DNA of 44,961 nt from Alphaproteobacteria bacterium (GTDB lineage Bacteria > Pseudomonadota > Alphaproteobacteria > CACIAM-22H2), in assembly GCA_016793045.1 (NCBI GenBank), contig JAEUKZ010000083.1, positions 1 to 44,961 of the forward strand. The letters run 5' to 3'. Positions 39,649-44,961 of this stretch are shown one piece after another (the stretch's first letter is position 1; the number at the start of each line of letters is the position of its first letter). The notes beneath the pieces are model-generated. The model saw only the letters and a program-made list of their open reading frames with translations, searched no databases and had not been told where the DNA came from. The position numbers were made by a program, and so were the translations under genes.

Positions 39649-40521
39649 CTAGTACAGCACCAGCGTCCGCACTTCGATGCTTTCGCGCGGCGGCGCGCCG
39701 GGCGGAACCGTCGGGTCGTCGAAGGCGGTATGCGCGGTGAAGCGCGCGGTCTGCGCGGCGTCCGAGTCGTAGCATTTGATCAGCAACGCCTCATCGCGCT
39801 GCTGGTCCGCCAAGTAGTACCAGCGATGCGCCGGATTGTAGGCGAAGCCGTACGTCTCCCCCACCCGGTCGCGATAGACGAGATCCTGGGCGACGAAGTC
39901 GCCCGGCGCGATCGAGCGCGCGTCGGCGAGTGCGAGGGGCGCGTCGCGCACCGGCCCGCGCAGCGGCCGCCACAGGTTGATCAGCGCGAAGCGGCCGGCG
40001 AGCGCGGCGTCGGCATTTTCGCCGCGTGCGAGCAGCTCCGTACGCGCGCGCTGCGGCCCGGAGCCGGCGGTGAAGTCGTTGTGGACGCGGCGTACGGGCT
40101 CGCGCACGCCGCGCGCGTCGCGGCCGGTATTGGCGCCGCTGCGCAGGTTGTGGTCGAAGGCAACGACGCGGCGCGCGCCGGTCGCGATGCCGACGGCGCG
40201 CTCGACCGCGCGCAGATAGGCGTCGAGTTGCGCCGGGTCGTGGAAGTCATCGACGGCGTCCGGCGCGCGCACGACCTCGAAGCCCTGGATGTCGAGCGAC
40301 AGCTCGTTGGCGAGCGGCCGCGCGTCGGTGATCGCGACGCGATGCTGCGCGAACGCGCCGCTGCGCCACGGCGTCCCGGGCGGCGGCTCGAAGGTGTAGG
40401 CGACCGGCCGTTCGCCCGTCTTCTCGACATAAGTCAACGCGGCAACGAGATCGCGCGACGCGCGCGGTTCCGGGCCACCGCTCGCGGCCGGCCGGTCAGA
40501 ATGGTCGAGGGCAAGAGCCAT
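39649..40521 (-). CDS. CmcJ/NvfI-family oxidoreductase-like protein
   Basis: A 290-residue protein of the CmcJ/NvfI group (related to the cephamycin 7-alpha-methoxylase P8 chain and fungal AsaB-like proteins): AALTYVEKTGERPVAYTFEPPPG, ARRVVAFDHNLRSG, REPVRRVHNDFT, FALINLWRPLRGPVRDAPLALAD and YYLADQQRDEALLIKCYDS. The spaced His in VHNDFT fits a possible metal-binding site, but activity is not established. The ATG at 40521 has GGAGG at five bases and gives a normal family length. A longer start at 40695 also has an AAGGGAG site and would add 58 residues without domain content. It is convergent with the SMP-30 gene. Confidence 0.78.
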   Translation of the reverse strand: MALALDHSDRPAASGGPEPRASRDLVAALTYVEKTGERPVAYTFEPPPGTPWRSGAFAQHRVAITDARPLANELSLDIQGFEVVRAPDAVDDFHDPAQLDAYLRAVERAVGIATGARRVVAFDHNLRSGANTGRDARGVREPVRRVHNDFTAGSGPQRARTELLARGENADAALAGRFALINLWRPLRGPVRDAPLALADARSIAPGDFVAQDLVYRDRVGETYGFAYNPAHRWYYLADQQRDEALLIKCYDSDAAQTARFTAHTAFDDPTVPPGAPPRESIEVRTLVLY

Positions 40522-41092
40522 GACAGCCTCCATCGTGCTGAGGTGGTGCGAGGCGCCGCCGCCGAAGCGGCGACGCAGTCGCGGCAGTAGGCCGCGCCGT
40601 TGGCGCGCCGGGGTGGATGCCTCGGCCGCGTCGGCGCGCACGGCGGCTTCGGCAAGCGCCGACTCCGGTCCGGAAAATCCGAGCATCCAGGTCATTGCGG
40701 CACTCCCTTCGTCGACGCCCAGCGGCGCGGGATGCGATCGCGAATGAAGCTAGGATGGCCGCGCGCGCACGACGAACGAGAAGTTCTTGGCCGCGCAAAC
40801 AGGAAATCTAACGCGCACGATCGCCACCGGCGCGGCCCGGTGCGCGCGGTACGGCGGCCCAACGAAGCGGGAAGAATGCAGCGGCGCGCCGTCGCCGGAT
40901 CGGCGAGACGATGGGATAGCGGCTGCTGGAAATCGGGCCGGGAGGATGATCCTCCGGGCGAATGACGCGGCCGCGCGCGGCGGCGTCAGGTCCGTTGCGT
41001 CGTCGGCACGGCCGAAGCCGGCCGACGCTGCAACAGCGGATCGGGTGCCGGCTGCGGGATGTCGCACCCCGCCTGCCGGCAGCCCGGCCGAA
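40522..41092. other. 571-base region without a convincing gene
   Basis: This stretch includes the possible 58-residue N-terminal extension of the CmcJ-like gene (40522-40695). The rest is high-GC sequence in which open frames on both strands are rich in Arg and Ala and resemble no known protein. No hairpin of note, repeat or RNA gene was recognised. Confidence 0.5.
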
Positions 41093-41269
41093 TCACGTCC
41101 CGGCGTTTTGCAGGGTCGTGGCGACGCGGTTGAAGATGCCGCTGAGCTGCGTGCCCAGGGCGCCCATGCCCGCGATGGCGGCGACGGCAATGAGGGCGGC
41201 GATCAGGCCGTACTCGATCGCGGTTGCGCCCGATTCGTCGTTGATCAGGGACTTGGCAAACTTGGTCAT
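41093..41269 (-). CDS. Flp-type pilin
   Basis: A 58-residue Flp/Fap pilin: a short basic leader (MTKFAKSLIND), the signature DESGATAIEYGLIAALIAVAAI (residues 11-32) and a C-terminal tail ending ATTLQNAGT. The mature pilin would begin just after the Gly of the signature when cut by a prepilin peptidase. AGGTGA lies five bases before the ATG at 41269; a GTG at 41278 is also in frame. Upstream is an AT-rich region where a promoter is expected but not clear. It is a close relative of the pilin at 31507-31674. No tad/cpa genes are in the window. Confidence 0.93.
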   Translation of the reverse strand: MTKFAKSLINDESGATAIEYGLIAALIAVAAIAGMGALGTQLSGIFNRVATTLQNAGT

Positions 41270-41463
41270 AGCGATCACCTACAGGTTGAGACGACAGTCA
41301 GGCCAACCGGAGCGGCCGATGGCGTCTTTCTACAGGTGATTGCTTAAGGGTTGATGAACGCCAAACAAATACCAAGTACCATCAAGTATAAAAAGAATAA
41401 GGAACTGTATTCGAATTTGCCGAAAATTCGATCGATCGAGAAACCCGCTGGGAATCAAGGATT

Positions 41464-42006
41464 TCAGCCATCGCCGCGCGATCGCGCAAGACGCGCGATC
41501 ACCGCCAGATCGAGCGCCCCCTTGGCGCCCCAGCCCGACTCGCCCTCCGGAATCGCCGGCCTGAACGCGACGTACAGGTCATAGGCGCGATCGGCAAGAT
41601 CGGCCGGCGTGAAGGTGCGCGCGAGCGCCGTCATCGCGGCGCGGCACTCGCCCAACGCGTCGCCGAACTTCGATTCGAGGTAGCGGGCGACCGACGCCGG
41701 ATCGATCGGCTTGTCCTTTGCGAGCGCGCGCCAACCCGTCGGCGTCGTCGCAACCGTGATGGCGCGGCCCATCAGCGCGACATGGATCTTCGTTTCGCCG
41801 GCGCGGCTGGCGCGCTCCGCGCGCAGCGCCGCGGGCGCCGGCTTGAAGATCCCGAGTCGTACGCCCTTCGCCTGCGCATTGAGCCCGGCCAGCGCCTTGC
41901 CGAGCGTCAGCGCCTCGTCGGCGTCGAAGCCGAGGCGCTCCGCGACGACGCTCGCCCACAGCGTCAGGACGGGGGCCCGATTGATCTCGACGGTCCGCGA
42001 TGCCAT
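41464..42006 (-). CDS. Conserved hypothetical protein
   Basis: A 180-residue soluble, mostly helical protein of a widespread but unnamed family. Recognisable blocks are EINRAPVLTLWASVVAERLGFDADEALTLGKALAGLNA, PIDPASVARYLESKFGDALG and FRPAIPEGESGWGAKGALDLAVI. No catalytic motif is visible. The ATG at 42006 follows GGGAGG at five bases, so the GTG at 42012 is less likely. Its neighbour on the same strand, 21 bases upstream, is a PAS_5 protein, so the two are probably in one operon. Confidence 0.78.
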   Translation of the reverse strand: MASRTVEINRAPVLTLWASVVAERLGFDADEALTLGKALAGLNAQAKGVRLGIFKPAPAALRAERASRAGETKIHVALMGRAITVATTPTGWRALAKDKPIDPASVARYLESKFGDALGECRAAMTALARTFTPADLADRAYDLYVAFRPAIPEGESGWGAKGALDLAVIARLARSRGDG

Positions 42007-42027
42007 CCGCACCTCCCGACGATGCGC

Positions 42028-42531
42028 CTATCCGAAGCGCATGCCGACGAGAACCATGTCCACCGTCGCGCCGTCGGCGGCGAGCGGCAGGTGAATCGCC
42101 TCGTAGCGGCGGACGCGCCCGTCGACCACAGCGTCGCGTCGCGCCGCGGTGGGCCGTGCGTCCTCCGCTACCCGCGCATAGACCCGCTTCGCCACCTCGC
42201 GGAACTGCGGATCGGGGTGATCGTCCAGCATCCGCCCCGTCATCTCGATGCCCAGCATGTTGACCAGGTTGGCGCCGACCAGGCGATAGCGGAATCGCGG
42301 CGCCGGACCGTCGGGATCGCGCACGACGTCGACCAGGATGAGGTTGCCGAGCATGAAGCCCATGTCGAGCGGATCGATGTCGCGACGCGACGGCAGCCGG
42401 CCGGGCGTCCCGCGCGCACGCCAGTAGTCGTAGAGCTTGTGCAGATCGGGGTGTGCGACCGTCGCGACGATCTCGGCGCGGGTCGGGTCGCCGAAACGGG
42501 CCGTCGCAGGGTCAGGAAGGCCGGCGTCCAT
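42028..42531 (-). CDS. PAS_5 domain protein (third, divergent copy)
   Basis: A 167-residue PAS_5-type protein: HPDLHKLYDYWRARGTPGRLPSRRDIDPLDMGFMLGNLILVDVVRD, RFRYRLVGANLVNMLGIEMTGRMLDDHPD and LPLAADGATVDMVLVGMRF. It is more distant from the tandem pair at 37447 and 38172 than they are from each other, but the FRYRLVGANLV core and the LPLAADG end are shared. The ATG at 42531 was chosen because the domain begins soon after; upstream residues look non-coding. The gene is followed by the conserved hypothetical gene on the same strand. The ligand is unknown. Confidence 0.85.
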   Translation of the reverse strand: MDAGLPDPATARFGDPTRAEIVATVAHPDLHKLYDYWRARGTPGRLPSRRDIDPLDMGFMLGNLILVDVVRDPDGPAPRFRYRLVGANLVNMLGIEMTGRMLDDHPDPQFREVAKRVYARVAEDARPTAARRDAVVDGRVRRYEAIHLPLAADGATVDMVLVGMRFG

Positions 42532-42653
42532 GGCGCCGGGACTATAGCGGCAACGCGCCCCCGGCAACCTAAATTCGAAGAGGCCCGCAGGCGCATGGCG
42601 GCGTCAGCGGCGTTTCCCGTCAGTGTCCGGCCATCGACGCCCGTGCGCCGCCG

Positions 42654-42977
42654 CTAGCCGCGGCCGGCCTGCGCCCTTGCGGTCGCGAGGCGCGTGTCCA
42701 GCGCGGACAGACGCCGCTCGAGCCGCAGGATCATGTCGATCGTCGGAATCCCGGGGCCCGCGAGCGCCGTCAATTCCGCGATCACCTGATCGATCTCGAA
42801 GGCCATTTCGTGCGCCGATCCGGCTAAGGCGTCGCCAGGCAGGCGCCGCAGTGCGGCCCCTGCCCGGCTCAGCGCTTCGATCCCATCGCCGCGCAAAGCG
42901 TGGAGCGCCTGGCCCAGCCGATCGATCACAGCCGCATGGCCGGCGGCGAGGCGCGGATGAATGTGGACGCTTGCCAT
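42654..42977 (-). CDS. Small helical protein cotranscribed with a chemoreceptor
   Basis: A 107-residue protein predicted to be all alpha-helical with heptad-like Leu/Ala spacing (RLGQALHALRGDGIEALSRAGAALRRL, MILRLERRLSALDTRLATARA). I do not recognise a family. GGGGGA lies nine bases before the ATG, and the gene begins 21 bases after the chemoreceptor stop, so it is in its operon. An adaptor or structural partner of the receptor is possible but not supported by any motif. Confidence 0.65.
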   Translation of the reverse strand: MASVHIHPRLAAGHAAVIDRLGQALHALRGDGIEALSRAGAALRRLPGDALAGSAHEMAFEIDQVIAELTALAGPGIPTIDMILRLERRLSALDTRLATARAQAGRG

Positions 42978-42998
42978 CGTTGCCGATCCCCCGTCCCG

Positions 42999-44372
42999 TC
43001 AGGCCGTCCGCACGCGCTCGAAGAATGCGCCGATGTCGCTGCGGAGGACGTCCGACTGCTTGGACAGCAAGGCGGCGGCCTCGAGGACCTGGCCGGCGCC
43101 GCGACCGGTATGGCCCGCAGCGTCGTTCACGCCGCTGATGTTGCTGGTAACCTCGCTCGTCCCGGCGGCGGCCTGCTGAACGTTGCGTGCGATCTCCTTC
43201 GTCGCCGCGTCCTGCTCCTCTACGGCGGCCGCGATCGTGGTCGAGATCTCGTTGACCCCGGTGATCGTGGCGCGGATCGCGTCGATCGCCGTCACCGCCT
43301 TTGCGGTCGATTCCTGGATCGAGCCGACCTGCGCCGCGATGTCCTCGGTCGCCTTCGCCGTCTGGTTCGCGAGCGACTTGACCTCGCTGGCGACGACCGC
43401 AAAGCCCTTGCCGGCTTCGCCGGCGCGCGCCGCCTCGATCGTGGCGTTGAGCGCCAGCAGGTTGGTCTGCCCGGCGATGTCGTTGATGAGCTTGACGACT
43501 TCGCCGATGCGCTGCGCGCCGTCGGCCAGCGCGCGGACGAGGACGTTGGTCTGATTGGCTTCGTCGACCGCGCGCTGCGTGGTGCGCACGGACGCCGTGA
43601 CCTGGCGCCCGATCTCGGCGATCGACGACGCGAGTTCCTCCGCCGCCGCGGCGACGGTCTGCACGTTGGTCGACGCCTGCTCGGACGCCGCCGAAACCGC
43701 CATCGCCTGGCGCGTCGCGGTGTCCGCCGTGCCGGAGAGCGTCTGCGCGGTCGACTGCAGGCCGGTCGCAGCGCCCGCGACCGCTTCCAGGGTGCCCTTC
43801 ATCGTCAGATCGAAATCGGCGATCACCTGCTCGACCCTGACCTGACGCTGGCGGCGCTCCTCCAGCATGGCCTCCTGGTAGACCGAGATCGCGAAATCCA
43901 TGTCGAGCATCACGGCACGGTTCACTGCCGCGAGCACGGCTGCCAGCATCGAGGGCTTCCAGCGATAGGTTCGCACCGCGAGCGCCGCGAGCTGGCTCAT
44001 GACGAAGGCGTAGCCGCCGATGTACCAACGCGGCTCCAGACCGATGCGGTTGTGGGCGATCCCGATCGTACGCACGCTCTGGACGTAGTCGACATCGAAG
44101 GTGCCGGAGAAGAGCCGCGCCCAGTGGCTCGACTGGACCTTCTTGAGCCGGTCGCTCTGCTGTCCGATCAGGGCCGCGAGTTGCGGCTCGCTGGTGACGT
44201 GACGATAGAAGCCGTCGAGGATCGCCGGCAGGGCGCGCTCGACGTGCGGCCAGAAGCCATGCAGCAATTCGCTTGTGCGGGCATCGATCTGCATGAAGCG
44301 CAGGCGCGCGTCGCGATCATGGGCATCCGTGGCGGCAGGTGCGGAACTATGGGCCCGAGCAAGCGTATTCAT
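42999..44372 (-). CDS. Globin-coupled methyl-accepting chemotaxis protein
   Basis: A 457-residue soluble chemoreceptor. Residues about 20-165 form a protoglobin (globin-coupled sensor) domain: [34 protein letters not shown], with a candidate proximal heme histidine His83 in [13 protein letters not shown], and [22 protein letters not shown]. Residues about 200-457 form the MCP signalling coiled-coil with the hairpin tip [20 protein letters not shown]. There is no membrane segment, as in HemAT. The protein would sense oxygen and signal to CheA. The start at 44372 has GAGGGA six bases upstream. The end carries FFERVRTA, like the neighbouring receptor. Confidence 0.9.
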   Translation of the reverse strand: MNTLARAHSSAPAATDAHDRDARLRFMQIDARTSELLHGFWPHVERALPAILDGFYRHVTSEPQLAALIGQQSDRLKKVQSSHWARLFSGTFDVDYVQSVRTIGIAHNRIGLEPRWYIGGYAFVMSQLAALAVRTYRWKPSMLAAVLAAVNRAVMLDMDFAISVYQEAMLEERRQRQVRVEQVIADFDLTMKGTLEAVAGAATGLQSTAQTLSGTADTATRQAMAVSAASEQASTNVQTVAAAAEELASSIAEIGRQVTASVRTTQRAVDEANQTNVLVRALADGAQRIGEVVKLINDIAGQTNLLALNATIEAARAGEAGKGFAVVASEVKSLANQTAKATEDIAAQVGSIQESTAKAVTAIDAIRATITGVNEISTTIAAAVEEQDAATKEIARNVQQAAAGTSEVTSNISGVNDAAGHTGRGAGQVLEAAALLSKQSDVLRSDIGAFFERVRTA

Positions 44373-44565
44373 GTGCATTCCCTCAGATCGATGAACGTCG
44401 CGGCCGGGGTCCCGACAAGGTCGGATCGTCCGGCCACGCGATCAGAGGTAGCAGCGGGCTGTAACAGGAGGATTTACCTCACGTAACAGCAAGCTTAATG
44501 CGCGCGCAGCGCGTTAACGCGCTGCGACGCGGCGATCCGGTGCTGCGGCTGCAGGCAGTGCGCGT

Positions 44566-44961
44566 TCAGGCGCTGCGGACGCGCTCCAGGAAGGTCTGCA
44601 CTTCGCGGCGCAAGGTCCGCGCCTGCTGCGACAAGCCATCGGCGGCAACCTGCAGCTTCTTCGCCTCGCCCCCGGTGATGCCGCTCATGCGATTGACGTC
44701 GGAGATGTTGGCGCTCACCTGCGTGGTGCCGGCGGCCGCCTGCTGGATGTTGCGCGCGATCTCCTTCGTCGCCGCATCCTGTTCTTCGACCGCCGAGGCA
44801 ATCGACGTCGAGATCTCGCTGACGCCGACGATCGTGCCGCGAATGTCGGCGATCGCGGCGACCGCCTTGGCCGTCGCGGCCTGGATCGCGCCGACCTGCT
44901 CGGCAATCTCCTCGGTCGCCTTGGCGGTCTGGTTGGCGAGGCTCTTCACCTCCGAGGCGAC
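44566..44961 (-). CDS. Methyl-accepting chemotaxis protein, C-terminal part (cut by window edge)
   Basis: The 3' part of a second chemoreceptor gene; its N terminus lies outside the window. The visible region is the MCP signalling tail, starting [27 protein letters not shown] and ending [11 protein letters not shown]. The sequence is a close paralog of the same part of the globin-coupled receptor upstream (shared KATE(D/E)[15 protein letters not shown] and ERVR(T/S)A segments), which suggests a tandem duplication. The sensing domain cannot be seen. Confidence 0.9.
   Translation of the reverse strand, partial: VASEVKSLANQTAKATEEIAEQVGAIQAATAKAVAAIADIRGTIVGVSEISTSIASAVEEQDAATKEIARNIQQAAAGTTQVSANISDVNRMSGITGGEAKKLQVAADGLSQQARTLRREVQTFLERVRSA

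Noticed and set aside
40787..41347. 186-residue plus-strand frame over the Flp pilin
   Set aside because: It is antisense to the clear pilin gene and has non-coding composition.

Overview
The window is about 45 kb of GC-rich chromosomal DNA (near 70% by eye) from what is most likely an alphaproteobacterium, probably Rhodospirillales-like. The evidence is the rplM-rpsI pair beside a PaaI-type thioesterase, an enoyl-CoA hydratase, a CoA-binding protein and an O-acetylhomoserine sulfhydrylase, plus a DUF2336 protein, several PAS_5 (COG5388-type) proteins, Flp pilins and a globin-coupled chemoreceptor. No phage, transposase, CRISPR array or rRNA was seen. There is one tRNA (Thr, TGT). Genes are dense and short operons alternate strands. 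A few AT-richer gaps (about 7.7-8.0, 18.0-18.3, 31.7-32.0 and 37.9-38.0 kb) hold most of the visible regulatory signals.

Layout: 0-6.4 kb is housekeeping (GT8 glycosyltransferase, rpsI/rplM with a clear sigma70-type promoter, thioesterase, hydratase, CoA-binding protein, LysE exporter, sulfhydrylase). 6.5-10.4 kb is a cell-surface block: a FecR-domain secreted protein with a 12-proline run, a PEP-CTERM protein behind a sigma54-like -24/-12 element, and a TPR plus outer-membrane beta-barrel protein. 10.4-14.6 kb holds an MFS transporter, an AlkA-type glycosylase, a methyltransferase, a CheY-like protein, tRNA-Thr and a secreted TPR protein. 14.8-18.0 kb is a two-gene operon joining an AMP/thymidine phosphorylase-family enzyme to a beta-CASP metallo-RNase. 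18.3-25.8 kb includes DUF2336, GT2, DUF4893, a REP-like element, a YjfM-YjfC-YjfL-type operon (DUF1190, ATP-grasp, DUF350), a DapA-family lyase and RmuC.

25.8-34.0 kb carries an unusual concentration of sulfur-transfer genes. TusA (with YjbR and a small secreted protein) is divergent from a TsuA/YedE thiosulfate transporter. A DsrE / DUF6173-like / lipoyl H-protein-like operon follows, and then a stand-alone soxYZ pair. I read this as a possible sulfane-sulfur uptake and relay neighbourhood lacking the usual Sox and sHdr catalytic cores within the window, and it is the best candidate for a little-described system. An unlisted 55-residue Flp pilin gene lies beside the DsrE operon.

34.1-45 kb holds a proline-rich exported protein, an ExoA-like glycosyltransferase, an aldo/keto reductase, two tandem PAS_5 proteins separated by an AT-rich promoter/palindrome, an SMP-30 family protein, a CmcJ/NvfI-like oxidoreductase, a second Flp pilin, a conserved hypothetical, a third PAS_5 protein, a small helical protein, a globin-coupled chemoreceptor and the end of a second chemoreceptor cut by the window edge. 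All functions are inferred from sequence reading without database searches.
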